Assembly: GCA_030145245.1 (NCBI GenBank)
Contig: JAQYWC010000076.1
Span: 62,001-126,000 of the forward strand
Direction: 5' to 3'
Origin: Desulfobacterium sp.
GTDB taxonomy: Bacteria; Desulfobacterota; Desulfobacteria; Desulfobacterales; Desulfobacteraceae
Length of the DNA stretch: 64,000 nucleotides
Position numbers and translations under genes: made by a program. The notes under the pieces are model-generated. The model did no database searches. It saw only the letters and a program-made list of their open reading frames with translations, and had not been told where the DNA came from. Shown here piece by piece: positions 52,629 through 61,914 of this stretch; position 1 is the stretch's first letter; each line of letters begins with the position of its first letter.

Positions 52629-53908
52629 AACCTGTCTCTCATGGGAACGTAATCGTTCAGGGTTTCCCCCGTATAGATCTGTCTCGGTCTTGAGATCCTG
52701 CGCAGGGGATCCAGGGAATCCTCCTTCCACTGGGCAAGCCACCCGGGAAGGCGGCCTATGGCAAACATCACGGTGAACATGTTGGTTGGGATACCCATGG
52801 CCCTGAGAACAATGCCGGAATAGAAATCCACGTTGGGATAGAGGTTCTTTTCCTGGAAATATCTGTCGGACAGGGCCGCATCCTCAAGCTCCATGGCGAT
52901 CTTCAAAAGCTCGTCACGGCACCGTTGCTTGCCCAGGACAAGATCGCACATCTTTTTCATGATCTTGGCCCTGGGATCGTAGGTCTTGTAGACCCTGTGA
53001 CCAAACCCCATGAGCCTGAAGGGATCGTTCTTGTCCTTGGCCTTTGCGAGCACCTGGGGAATGGTCAGCCCCTCCTTCTGGATCTGTTCCAGCATCTGAA
53101 TCACGGCCTGGTTGGCCCCGCCGTGCAGGGGCCCCCACAGGGCGGAGATGCCGGCAGAGATGGCGGCATAGACATTGACCTTACCGCTTGCCACCACCCG
53201 GACTGCGGCCGTGGAGCAGTTCTGCTCGTGGTCGGCGTGGAGAATCCAGAACACGTTCAGGGCCCGGACCATATCATTATCCATCTCATAGGGGATCACC
53301 GGGTTGTCAAACATCATATGAAGGAAATTTGCACAATAGGAGTAGTCGGGCCGGGGATAGACGGTCTTGTGCCCCCTGGAGATCTTGTAGGCCATGGCCG
53401 CCATGGTCCTCACCTTGGAGATCAGCCGCAGAAAGGTGTTGTTGAGGTCCTCATCCAGGTCGATCAGTTCCGGGTAAAAGCTTCTCATGGCATTTACCAT
53501 GGCCGAGAGGATCCCCATGGGATGGGCCTTGCTGGGATAATTCTGGTAAAAGTACTTCATGTCCTCGTGGAGAAGGGAGAAATCGTTCAGCAACACACTG
53601 GTTCTCGTCAGCTCCTCCCGGGTGGGAAGTTTTCCCGCGATCAGGAGATAGGCGGTTTCCACAAAAGTCGACTGCTCGGCCAGCTGCTCAATGGGAATGC
53701 CCCGGTAACGAAGTATGCCTTTTTCACCGTCCATGAAGGTAATGGCGCTCTGGCAACTGCCGGTGCTGCCAAACCCGGGATCAAAGGTGATAAAACCGGT
53801 TTCCTGGCGGAGGGACCTGATGTCGATGGCCTTTTCGCCTTCGCTTCCTTCGATAACAGGCAGTTGAAGCTCTTTTCCGTCAATGGTGAGTGTGGCATAC
53901 TGGGTCAT
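52625..53908 (-). CDS. gltA: Citrate synthase
   Basis: 427 residues, the same length as E. coli GltA, type II hexameric class. Condenses oxaloacetate with acetyl-CoA. Catalytic blocks ILHADHEQN, SALWGPLHGGANQAV, GFGHRVYKTYDPRA and the aspartate in VDFYSGIVL are present. ATG 53908 has AAGGAGA six bases upstream; an in-frame ATG 18 bases further up is less likely. It is a single gene ending in a 4-base convergent overlap with the RstB-like kinase gene. Confidence 0.96.
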   Translation of the reverse strand: MTQYATLTIDGKELQLPVIEGSEGEKAIDIRSLRQETGFITFDPGFGSTGSCQSAITFMDGEKGILRYRGIPIEQLAEQSTFVETAYLLIAGKLPTREELTRTSVLLNDFSLLHEDMKYFYQNYPSKAHPMGILSAMVNAMRSFYPELIDLDEDLNNTFLRLISKVRTMAAMAYKISRGHKTVYPRPDYSYCANFLHMMFDNPVIPYEMDNDMVRALNVFWILHADHEQNCSTAAVRVVASGKVNVYAAISAGISALWGPLHGGANQAVIQMLEQIQKEGLTIPQVLAKAKDKNDPFRLMGFGHRVYKTYDPRAKIMKKMCDLVLGKQRCRDELLKIAMELEDAALSDRYFQEKNLYPNVDFYSGIVLRAMGIPTNMFTVMFAIGRLPGWLAQWKEDSLDPLRRISRPRQIYTGETLNDYVPMRDRF

Positions 53909-53996
53909 ACAAATCTCCTTATCCATGGATTGATAAACAGAAACAACGGGAATCTGAAAATAGAGCCTGAAGGAGGGGTCTCCTTCAGGAAAACCG

Positions 53997-54257
53997 CTAG
54001 CCCCGGGTTTCGCCGGGAACGGAGTAAGTGGTGCAGGACCCGCTTGAGCAGGTTCGCTCCTGCCGGCATGATCCCCCGGCCTGGCCGCCGCCGGATGAAC
54101 CAGAGCTGCCCATGGCGTAGTTGCTGGCGCTCACAACCCTTTCAACGGCACTGCAACTGCACTTGGGGCACTTGATCTCGCGCTCTTCATCGCTTTTCAT
54201 GACAATAACTTCAAAAAACTCTTCACAATCCGAACATTTGAACTCATATATGGGCAT
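53997..54257 (-). CDS. FmdB-family zinc-ribbon protein
   Basis: Small protein of 86 residues beginning MPIYEFKCSDCEEFFEV, the FmdB/Cxxc_CxxC_SSSS signature, with C8xxC11 and C30xxC33 for one zinc. A Ser/Gly-rich tail with more cysteines follows. FmdB was named for formamidase regulation, but the general function is unclear. Single gene with its own promoter at 54343-54370. Confidence 0.88.
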   Translation of the reverse strand: MPIYEFKCSDCEEFFEVIVMKSDEEREIKCPKCSCSAVERVVSASNYAMGSSGSSGGGQAGGSCRQERTCSSGSCTTYSVPGETRG

Positions 54258-54342
54258 ACGACAATCCTCTCTATGGTGATTATTCCATCATCGTTCCAGG
54301 GCACCCTGACAAGGGAGTCCCCGGCCAAAACAGTAAGCTCTT

Positions 54343-54370
54343 AAAATAGTACTCAAGATCGATTTGTCAA
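54343..54370 (-). promoter_or_regulatory. Sigma-70 promoter of the FmdB-like gene
   Basis: On the minus strand, TTGACA (54370-54365) and TATTTT (54348-54343) with a 16-base spacer, about 85 bases before the ATG at 54257. Confidence 0.55.
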
Positions 54371-54398
54371 GCAATCGTCACCACCCAAGCCAGCCGGC

Positions 54399-55130
54399 TC
54401 ATTCATCCACGGCATCGATAAGCTGCTGATGGCGCCCCGTGTCCTTCATCTCTTTGAGGACCGCCCCAAGGGTCTTGGCAAGCAGCCGGTGCCGCTGGTG
54501 CATGTAGGAATAAAGCTCGATAACAACAACAGGCGGGGAGAGAAGATGTATCACCTCCGAAGAGATGCCCAGCTTTTCCATGGTGGCACGGCCGGTGGAG
54601 GCGCTGACAACGGTAAGATCCCCCCTTCCCCCGGCCAGAAGTTCAAAAACCCTGTCGATATTATAAGCAAGACGGCGCCTTTCTTTGGGAATGCCAGCCC
54701 TGTCCATGCCGGCTTCCACCACCTTGATTCCGGCCAGATAAACAATTTCATAATCAGCCAGGCTTTCCCAGCCATTGACCCGGATCTTTTCCGACCTGGC
54801 AAACACAGACTGGTCAACGGCTTGGATCGACTCATCAACCCTCACCAGGTTGGGAAAACGGTTATCGTCGTTGAACCCATGGATACGATGGGCCTCACCG
54901 TCCACCCGCCCGGCATTCACCTCCACAGGTCCCCGTTTTGCCGGATAGGTCAACAGCCGGAATTCGTACCCAAGCCGCTTGAAAGCCTCAGTGAGTAATG
55001 CGTCAGACACCTTGTACAGCCTGGAATTATCCTGATTTATCGTACAGAATACGATGGTCTCGCCCCCTGCCCCGACCGGTAGCAAAATCCAACAGCAGAG
55101 CACTGCAACGAGCCATAAAATTCTTCCCAT
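54399..55130 (-). CDS. Orphan periplasmic solute-binding protein (family 3-like)
   Basis: 243 residues with a signal peptide (about 1-23, ending GAGGETI). The mature protein has a type II periplasmic-binding fold pattern and resembles amino-acid-type transporter-binding proteins, with motifs such as AFKRLGYEFRLLTYPAKR. No permease or ATPase gene is adjacent. It is 35 bases downstream of the chemoreceptor gene on the same strand. A sensory role feeding the receptor is possible. Confidence 0.8.
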   Translation of the reverse strand: MGRILWLVAVLCCWILLPVGAGGETIVFCTINQDNSRLYKVSDALLTEAFKRLGYEFRLLTYPAKRGPVEVNAGRVDGEAHRIHGFNDDNRFPNLVRVDESIQAVDQSVFARSEKIRVNGWESLADYEIVYLAGIKVVEAGMDRAGIPKERRRLAYNIDRVFELLAGGRGDLTVVSASTGRATMEKLGISSEVIHLLSPPVVVIELYSYMHQRHRLLAKTLGAVLKEMKDTGRHQQLIDAVDE

Positions 55131-55165
55131 GGTTTTAACCTCCGCAGATCTTTCAAACAGGGGGA

Positions 55166-57544
55166 TTATATTTTGAATGTTCCCACCAGCTCCTTGAGCT
55201 GGCTTGCAAGATCCGCCAGTTCAGAGGCACTTGCGTTGACCTGGTCGCTGACAGAGGTCATGTCACCGGCTGTCTGATTCACCTCTGCGATATCCCTTGC
55301 AATCTCGCCGGCCACGTCCGAACTTTGAACGACTTTTTCAGTGACCTCCTGGATGCCCATGGATGCCTGTGCAATATTACCGGCGATCTCCTTTGTGGTG
55401 GCGGACTGCTCTTCAATGGCCGCGGCAATGGTGCCCACCACCTGATTCACCGTGTCGATCACCTCCTTGATCCCCTCAATCTCCGTGACCGTTTCGGAAG
55501 TGGAGTTCTGGACCCCTTCGATTCTATCTTTGATATTCTGGGTTGACGCGGCGGCCTGGGTTGCCAGAGCTTTAATTTCTTCGGCAACCACGGCAAAGCC
55601 TTTGCCCGCTTCACCGGCCCTGGCAGCTTCTATGGTGGCATTGAGGGCCAGCAGATTGGTCTGTTCCGAAATTTCGGCAATGGTCTCGGTGACTTTGCTG
55701 ATCTCCGTGGCAGCCGAACCCAGGGCATCGATTTTTTCAGAAGCCACGTGGGACTTGCGAACCGCATCCTCCGATATGGATCTCGCCTTCTCGGAACTCA
55801 AGGCAATTTCATCTATGGTTGAGGTCATCTCTTCCGTTGCGGTCGCCATGGTGTTGATATTGGTTGCAGACTGCTCGGTGGCCGCGGCCACCGAATCCAT
55901 GTTCGTGCTCATCTCTTCTGCGGCCGCCGCCACGGAATTTGACCGTTCAGACGTCGCTCCGGAACCTTCAGACATCCGGCCGGCAAGGGCGGTCAAATCA
56001 TGGGCCGACCGGCCAAGTATTTCAGAATTCGCAGCAATGTCCCGGATGATTCTCTGAAGCTTGTCCATAAAGGTGTTGAACCAGCCGGCCAGTTCCCCAA
56101 GTTCATCCTTTGTGGCGATGCTGAGGCGGGAGGTCAGATCCCCCTCCCCCTCGGCAATGTCTTTCAGCATGAAGCTGGTCTCTTTGATAGGGGCAGTGAT
56201 GGAGAAAACCAGAAAGATTGAGACGCCTGCACCGATTACGACACCTGCAAGGATAAAAAGAAGAATCAGGGTCTTCCCTGTCCGGGTGGTATTGTTTAAT
56301 ATGGTTCGGATTTCAGCCGAGATCGTATGCATCATGTTCACGGCCGCCTGGATGGTGCTACCGGCCTCTTGGGCACGTTGTTCTGATTTGGTCAGGTTCT
56401 CCGCATAGGAGGTCCAGACCTCAATATAGTTTCCAGCGGCTTTTTTTATTTCATCGGTTGCAGAAGCCAAGGCGATCACCTGATTCAGGTAATCTGCGGA
56501 TTGCTGGGAACCGGTCTTGAAACGCATATGATACAGGCTGCTGAGCCGGGCTTTCATTAGAAAACTTTCAACCTGGCTAAGCTCTTTTAACGAGTCCAAC
56601 CCGGCCGTAACGACTTCCCCCAGGGCTTGTCCGGCAATTTCAATATCGTCGATATAAACACCGGTACAAATCACAACCCCCCAGGGCTTGAAGTATCTGC
56701 CAACGGTTACCTTGGGAAAAACAGCCTCACCCATGCCCGGTTTGGTCCAGTAATATTCGGTAACGGACTGACCATTCTGAACAGCACCATCCACGACCCC
56801 TTTCATAAAGGTTTTTCCCGTTTTCTTATCCTTGATCGTGCTGAAGTCCATGCCTTCAAGTTCCAGCCGGGCGCCATGGGCCACAAGCCTGTAGTTGCTT
56901 TTGACAACAAAAAAGTAATTATCCCCGGCAAAATGAAGATTTCTAACGGTTTTAAGAGCCTCAGCTTCTGTCTTTCCAGATTTATGATAATATTTAAGGA
57001 CATCCAGGCCGACATTTACGATATCGGCAACGGATTTGTAGGAAAACTCTTTCAGCTGGTTTTTGCTGTTACTTAAAATATCCGTCCTGATTTTCTCTTC
57101 GGCTTTTACTACTTCAGCACCTGAAATTTCGGTCATACGGGCGGCATTGCTCTTCAGCTCTTCCAGCAGAAGCTTATTCTTCTCGGTCATCTCCTTAAGT
57201 TGGGAGACTTTCGTAAGATATGTCTCTTTACCATCGTAAAGGGAGGCAATATCCATGTGACCACCGACGGACGCCTTTAACCTGTCCATACTAACGACCA
57301 TGCCGGCAACAGCCTCCTGGATAGCATCATAGTCCTCCCGGGTGCCGCTATGCTTGTATTTTTCCTGGAGGGTAAGCACTTTCTCAAGCTCCATCTCGAG
57401 TCCCATACCAATAACATCGATATCGGTATCACGAATCACCTTGTTCAGGCTTTTGTAACCCGTAATTCCCACCACAACAGCGATAAACAAAACAAGAGAA
57501 AAACCACCAATGAGCTTTGTCTTAAGGCCTATCTTTGAAAGCAT
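55166..57544 (-). CDS. Methyl-accepting chemotaxis protein with Cache sensor
   Basis: 792 residues. N-terminal helix (about 8-30), a long periplasmic region whose first part is helical, then a Cache domain ([38 protein letters not shown], about 190-300). A second helix at about 425-450, HAMP, and a cytoplasmic signalling hairpin ([20 protein letters not shown] tip, [14 protein letters not shown]) follow. It detects a small ligand outside and controls CheA. It belongs to the same transcript direction as the orphan binding protein downstream. Confidence 0.93.
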   Translation of the reverse strand: MLSKIGLKTKLIGGFSLVLFIAVVVGITGYKSLNKVIRDTDIDVIGMGLEMELEKVLTLQEKYKHSGTREDYDAIQEAVAGMVVSMDRLKASVGGHMDIASLYDGKETYLTKVSQLKEMTEKNKLLLEELKSNAARMTEISGAEVVKAEEKIRTDILSNSKNQLKEFSYKSVADIVNVGLDVLKYYHKSGKTEAEALKTVRNLHFAGDNYFFVVKSNYRLVAHGARLELEGMDFSTIKDKKTGKTFMKGVVDGAVQNGQSVTEYYWTKPGMGEAVFPKVTVGRYFKPWGVVICTGVYIDDIEIAGQALGEVVTAGLDSLKELSQVESFLMKARLSSLYHMRFKTGSQQSADYLNQVIALASATDEIKKAAGNYIEVWTSYAENLTKSEQRAQEAGSTIQAAVNMMHTISAEIRTILNNTTRTGKTLILLFILAGVVIGAGVSIFLVFSITAPIKETSFMLKDIAEGEGDLTSRLSIATKDELGELAGWFNTFMDKLQRIIRDIAANSEILGRSAHDLTALAGRMSEGSGATSERSNSVAAAAEEMSTNMDSVAAATEQSATNINTMATATEEMTSTIDEIALSSEKARSISEDAVRKSHVASEKIDALGSAATEISKVTETIAEISEQTNLLALNATIEAARAGEAGKGFAVVAEEIKALATQAAASTQNIKDRIEGVQNSTSETVTEIEGIKEVIDTVNQVVGTIAAAIEEQSATTKEIAGNIAQASMGIQEVTEKVVQSSDVAGEIARDIAEVNQTAGDMTSVSDQVNASASELADLASQLKELVGTFKI

Positions 57545-57720
57545 CTCAATATCCTCCGTCTGTGTAATACTTACAGTTAAATATTAATGTTGTATCAGTC
57601 AGGATGTTAGGAGAAGTTCTGAGTCAATGGTACATTGATTTCCGGATAAATTGTCGCTGGGTTCAATATCTATTGATATGACATAGATTGGTACCCGGGT
57701 CAATACGCTTGTCTTCCGAT

Positions 57721-57758
57721 AAAAGAGCTGGTGTCAGATCCACCCACCTGGCACCAGC
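57721..57758 (-). terminator. Probable intrinsic terminator of recN
   Basis: On the minus strand, an approximately 11-base-pair stem with one C/A mismatch (arms 57757-57748 and 57737-57728) is followed by TCTTTTAT. It begins five bases past the recN stop. The remainder of 57545-57762 is an AT-rich leader for the chemoreceptor gene in which I could not assign a clear promoter. Confidence 0.6.
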
Positions 57759-57762
57759 AGGC

Positions 57763-59463
57763 TTATCCCTGAAGGGTGAGCAGCTCCCTTGCATGGGTGA
57801 GGGTGGCTTGGGTAATCTCTTCGCCGCCGATCATCCTTGCGATCTCAGCCACCCGGTCCTCCGTATCCCCCAGGGGGGTGATGGAGGTGGCGGTTCTCTG
57901 GTTGACCACGTTTTTCTCAATCCTGAAGTGGCTGGTGCCGTACCGTGCGATCTGGGCAAGGTGGGTGATGCAGATCACCTGGTAGGTATTAGCAAGGCTT
58001 TTCAACTTCTTGCCCACCTTGTCCGAGGTCTTGCCTCCCACACCGGAATCCACCTCGTCAAACACCAGGGTGCCAAGGGCTTCGGTTTTAGAAAGAATGG
58101 CGGTCAGGGCCAGCACCACCCTGGATAGCTCACCGCCCGATGCGATGCGGCTTAAGGGTTTGGGCTCCTCCCCGGGGTTGGGGGCCATGAGGAAAGAGGC
58201 CCGGTCAAGTCCTGTGGGGGAGACAACCATCTTGTCCACCGTGAAATAGCCGGGTTCCGCTGAAGGGGTCTGGGCAAGGGAGATGACAAACCGGGTGTTG
58301 CCCATCTCAAGTTCGGCAAGCTCATTCTCCGCAAGGTCGGCAAGCTGTGTGGCAGCCCCTCTTCTCTGCTCCGAAAGCGCCAGGGCCTTTACCGACAACT
58401 CCTCGGCCAAAAGGGCTGACCGCTCCTCCAGGTTTGCTATCCTGCCCTCCACGTTGTCGGTCCGGGCCAGCTGCTCTTTCATCTCGTCATACCGCTCAAA
58501 CAGGGTTTCCAGGGCCCCCCCGTATTTCCGCTTGAGCTTCTGGATCTGGTCGAGCCGCTCTTCGGTCTCCTCCAGGAGTTTGGGATCAAGATCAATGGTG
58601 GCCTTGTACAGCCTCAGCTCCTCGGCCAAGTCCTCGATGTCGAACAGGGACTGGGAGAGCTTTTCCGCAATGGGCGCCAGCTTGGGATCAAGGGTGGATT
58701 TTTTCTCAAGGTCCCCCCGGATCATCCCAAGGCGCTCGAGGATGGAGTGCTCCCTTTCGAAGATCTCATCCATGGCAAGGGTAACACCTTCGACAATGGC
58801 GGCCCCGCTACGCAACCGGAGTCGCTCCTGTTCAAGCTCCTGGTCCTCGTTGGCACGGATGTTCACCCCTTCGATCTCCCCTATCTGGAACCGCAGGAAC
58901 TCGTTCTCCTCCTCGGTGCGGGCGGCACCGGACTTGAGATCGGAGAGCTCCTTGACCAATGGGGCAAGGTCATTGTAAATGGCCTTTACCTCGTTCCTCA
59001 GTCCCTGGGTCCCGGCAAACCGGTCCAGGATCGAAAGATGGTTCTCCTCTTTCAGGAGCCCCTGGTGGGCGTGCTGGCTGGAGATGCCGGCCAGGTTTTC
59101 CGTGACCTGCTTCAAAAGCTGCATGGTGGCGTGCCTGGAGTTGATGAACACCTTGTGCTTGCCATTGGCTGCGATGATCCGCCGGATCATCAGCCCCTCT
59201 TCAGGGTCCATCTCCTGGGCGGCCATGATGGCGGCGGCGGGAGAACCGGGATCGATCTCAAAGGTCGCCTCGAGTTCTGCGTTCTTCTCCCCGGTTCTGA
59301 CAAGATCGGCCGAGGCCCGGCCGCCGAGAAGAAGGTTGACCGCCTCGATGATGATGGATTTTCCAGCGCCGGTCTCGCCGGTAAGCACGGAAAGTCCGTT
59401 GGAAAATGAGATGCGGATATCATCGATGATCGCAAAGTTTTTTATGGCCAGTTCGCTGAGCAT
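57763..59463 (-). CDS. recN: DNA repair protein RecN
   Basis: SMC-like ATPase of 566 residues that acts in double-strand-break repair. Walker A GETGAGKSIIIEAVN (about 28-42), a central coiled coil (about 150-370), signature RIASGGELSRVVLALTA and Walker B TLVFDEVDSGVGG. ATG 59463 has CAGGAG five bases upstream. Its first 44 bases overlap the end of the Gate-domain gene. No LexA-type site is evident because the start lies inside the preceding gene. Confidence 0.95.
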   Translation of the reverse strand: MLSELAIKNFAIIDDIRISFSNGLSVLTGETGAGKSIIIEAVNLLLGGRASADLVRTGEKNAELEATFEIDPGSPAAAIMAAQEMDPEEGLMIRRIIAANGKHKVFINSRHATMQLLKQVTENLAGISSQHAHQGLLKEENHLSILDRFAGTQGLRNEVKAIYNDLAPLVKELSDLKSGAARTEEENEFLRFQIGEIEGVNIRANEDQELEQERLRLRSGAAIVEGVTLAMDEIFEREHSILERLGMIRGDLEKKSTLDPKLAPIAEKLSQSLFDIEDLAEELRLYKATIDLDPKLLEETEERLDQIQKLKRKYGGALETLFERYDEMKEQLARTDNVEGRIANLEERSALLAEELSVKALALSEQRRGAATQLADLAENELAELEMGNTRFVISLAQTPSAEPGYFTVDKMVVSPTGLDRASFLMAPNPGEEPKPLSRIASGGELSRVVLALTAILSKTEALGTLVFDEVDSGVGGKTSDKVGKKLKSLANTYQVICITHLAQIARYGTSHFRIEKNVVNQRTATSITPLGDTEDRVAEIARMIGGEEITQATLTHARELLTLQG

Positions 59464-60388
59464 TAAGTCTCCTGACAAAGGTTACTAGGTGAAACAGATA
59501 GATAGCGGCAATGGCCGCCAAGAGCCTCGGAATCCAGAGCCACAAGGGGGAGATCCCCAGGGGAAGAAAAAGGGCCGGATCTTCTATCATGGCATGGTTG
59601 ATCCCGATGGAGAGCTGAAGCCGTGTGAGCTCGTCAGCTGAATAGTCGTTTGCCCGGGTCTCCTCCACGATGACGGCTGCCCCGTAGGAGAGGCCGAACA
59701 GGGCGGCGGTGAGCCATAGCATGCCCGTTGCCCGGCCCAGGCCGAGCAGGGAGAAGAGAGGGGTGGCCGCCCCGACAATATAGCGGATCAGGTCAAACTC
59801 CTTCATGGTCTCAAGCACCACCATAAGCGGCATGATGATGGCAAAGATCTGCATGCACAACCCCGCGATATCACGGCCCCAGGCGAGAAACATGGGAAGA
59901 AAAGGAGAAATGTCCCCAGGGGATGACCCGGTGGTGGCTGCCAGGAGAACCGGATCCCCCACATCCATCACAAGGGAAGAGATATAGGTCACCACAAAGG
60001 AGATAGCGATCCTGAAACAGGCCGCAACCGTGGCGTTCAACCCGGACTGGCCCTGGATAATGCTCTCCTGGACAAGGTTGTGGGAGATGAGCAGAAAGAT
60101 AGCGATCAGGGTCATCTGCTCCATGGTGAGGGGCATGGCCGCCATGGCCGCCACGGCCCCGTAAATACCGGTGAACAGCCCGATGATCAGGGGCAGGGCT
60201 GCAGCAGCCGGCAGCGACAAAAGCCCCATGACCGGCTGGATAAGGAAATCGAGTTTATAAAGCCATCCCGACCAGATCAGCAACGCCGTGGCAAAGGAGA
60301 TGGGGACCAGGATCTTCAAGAGCCAGATATAGCCTGACCATCCCCGCAATATCCCGGCCCTGAACGCTTTGGTAACTCTCTTGTTCAT
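59420..60388 (-). CDS. Nucleoside-recognition/Gate-domain membrane protein
   Basis: 322 residues with about eight helices and two Gate (nucleoside-recognition) repeats, one around residues 20-130 and one around 185-300 (GATPLFSLLGLGRATGMLWLT, then LFGLSYGAAVIVEE). Related proteins are called spore-maturation-like or FeoB-gate-like; substrate unknown. It is directly adjacent to livF (one base) and overlaps recN by 44 bases, so it sits between two otherwise unrelated operons. Confidence 0.83.
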   Translation of the reverse strand: MNKRVTKAFRAGILRGWSGYIWLLKILVPISFATALLIWSGWLYKLDFLIQPVMGLLSLPAAAALPLIIGLFTGIYGAVAAMAAMPLTMEQMTLIAIFLLISHNLVQESIIQGQSGLNATVAACFRIAISFVVTYISSLVMDVGDPVLLAATTGSSPGDISPFLPMFLAWGRDIAGLCMQIFAIIMPLMVVLETMKEFDLIRYIVGAATPLFSLLGLGRATGMLWLTAALFGLSYGAAVIVEETRANDYSADELTRLQLSIGINHAMIEDPALFLPLGISPLWLWIPRLLAAIAAIYLFHLVTFVRRLNAQRTGHKKLCDHR

Positions 60389-61096
60389 CTATATCCCCAG
60401 GTAGGCCTTTTTGACATCTTCGTTGGCAAGCAGGTTCTGGCCCGTATCGGTCATGGTGATACTTCCCGTCTCCATGACATAGCCCCGGTCCGCCACCTTA
60501 AGGGCAAGGTTTGCGTTCTGCTCCACCAGGAGAATGGTAGTATTGCTCTCCTTGTTGATCCGCTTGATGATATCAAATATCCGCGCGATGATGATGGGGG
60601 CAAGGCCCAGGGAGGGTTCGTCCAGCAGCAGCAGCTTGGGCTTGGACATGAGGGCCCTTGAGATGGCAAGCATCTGCTGCTCCCCTCCGGACAGGGTTCC
60701 CCCGGGCTGGTTCCGCCGTTCGGCAAGGATTGGAAAGAGCTCAAAGATATGGTCCATATCCTGCTTGATCCCTTTGGGGTCTTTCCGCAAAAAGGTGCCC
60801 ATGTCAAGGTTTTCCGTGACCGTTAAGTAGGGAAAGATCCGCCTTCCTTCGGGCACCTGGCTGATGCCAAGGGCCACGATCTTTTCCGGCGCCATGGCCG
60901 TGATATCCTGACCCTCAAAGATGACCTGGCCCTGGCGGGCCGGCACCACCCCGCAAAGGGTCATGAGGGTGGTGGACTTCCCGGCGCCGTTGGCGCCGAT
61001 GAGGGTGATGATCTCCCCCTCCCTGACATCCAGGGAGATATCCTTGAGGGCCTGGATGTTTCCGTAATATGACTGAACGTTTCTGAGCTTAAGCAT
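60389..61096 (-). CDS. livF: Branched-chain amino-acid ABC transporter ATPase LivF
   Basis: ATP-binding subunit of 235 residues. Walker A GANGAGKST, signature TLSGGEQQMLAISRAL, Walker B LLLLDEPSLGL, and LVEQNANLALKVADRGYVME. It overlaps livG by eight bases. It powers uptake of leucine/isoleucine/valine-type or similar amino acids; no binding protein is in the window. Confidence 0.94.
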   Translation of the reverse strand: MLKLRNVQSYYGNIQALKDISLDVREGEIITLIGANGAGKSTTLMTLCGVVPARQGQVIFEGQDITAMAPEKIVALGISQVPEGRRIFPYLTVTENLDMGTFLRKDPKGIKQDMDHIFELFPILAERRNQPGGTLSGGEQQMLAISRALMSKPKLLLLDEPSLGLAPIIIARIFDIIKRINKESNTTILLVEQNANLALKVADRGYVMETGSITMTDTGQNLLANEDVKKAYLGI

Positions 61097-61874
61097 CGAT
61101 CTCCTCCCCCAGGTAGGCTTTGATCACCACGGGATTGTTCCTGATCTCTTCAGGTCCGCCTTCGGCAATCTTTTTTCCGTAATCCACCACATGGATGTTG
61201 TCAGAAAGGCTCATGACAAGCTTCATGTCGTGCTCTATCAAGAGGACAGAGATCTTGTCCTCGTCCCTGATCTTCAGGATCAGCTCGTCCAGCTCCAGGG
61301 TCTCCTGGGGGTTCATGCCGGCAGCCGGCTCGTCCAGAAGCAGCAGGAACGGGTCGGTGGCCATAGCCCTGGCAATCTCAAGCCGGCGCTGGGCCCCGTA
61401 GGGCAGGTTGACGGCCAGCTCGTTCACATACTTATCAAGGCCGATCTTCTCCAGGATGGCATAGCTTCTCTCCACGATCAACTTCTCCTCCGCCCGTGTG
61501 GCGCGGGTCCTGAAGATGGCCCCCAGAACCCCGGTCTTGGTCACGGGGTGACAGCCGATCATGACGTTTTCAAGCACGGTCATGGAGTTGAAGAGCCGGA
61601 TATTCTGGAAGGTCCTGGCCAGCCCCTTTCTCGTGACCACATTGGGCTTGAGCCCGTTGATCCGTTCCGGTTTTCCGTCACGGGAGATGCGGACATCTCC
61701 CCCTGTGGGGGTGTAGATGCCGGTGATGCAGTTGAAAAAGGTGGTCTTGCCGGCACCGTTGGGTCCGATGAGGGCAGCGATCTCCCCCTTGTTGATGGAG
61801 ATGTTCAGGTGATCAATGGCCCTGAGCCCGCCGAAATCCATGGTCAGATTGTTCACTTCTAAAATTGGTTTCAT
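61089..61874 (-). CDS. livG: Branched-chain amino-acid ABC transporter ATPase LivG
   Basis: Second ATP-binding subunit, 261 residues. Walker A GPNGAGKTT, the family insert FNCITGIYTPTGG, RTFQNIRLFNSMTVLENV, Walker B FLLLLDEPAAGMN and the LLIEHDMKLVMSLSD end. It starts 40 bases after livM. Confidence 0.95.
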   Translation of the reverse strand: MKPILEVNNLTMDFGGLRAIDHLNISINKGEIAALIGPNGAGKTTFFNCITGIYTPTGGDVRISRDGKPERINGLKPNVVTRKGLARTFQNIRLFNSMTVLENVMIGCHPVTKTGVLGAIFRTRATRAEEKLIVERSYAILEKIGLDKYVNELAVNLPYGAQRRLEIARAMATDPFLLLLDEPAAGMNPQETLELDELILKIRDEDKISVLLIEHDMKLVMSLSDNIHVVDYGKKIAEGGPEEIRNNPVVIKAYLGEEIDA

Positions 61875-61914
61875 CTTTCCTGTCTTTTTCTAAGGTTCGC
61901 GTCTGTCCGGGGCG

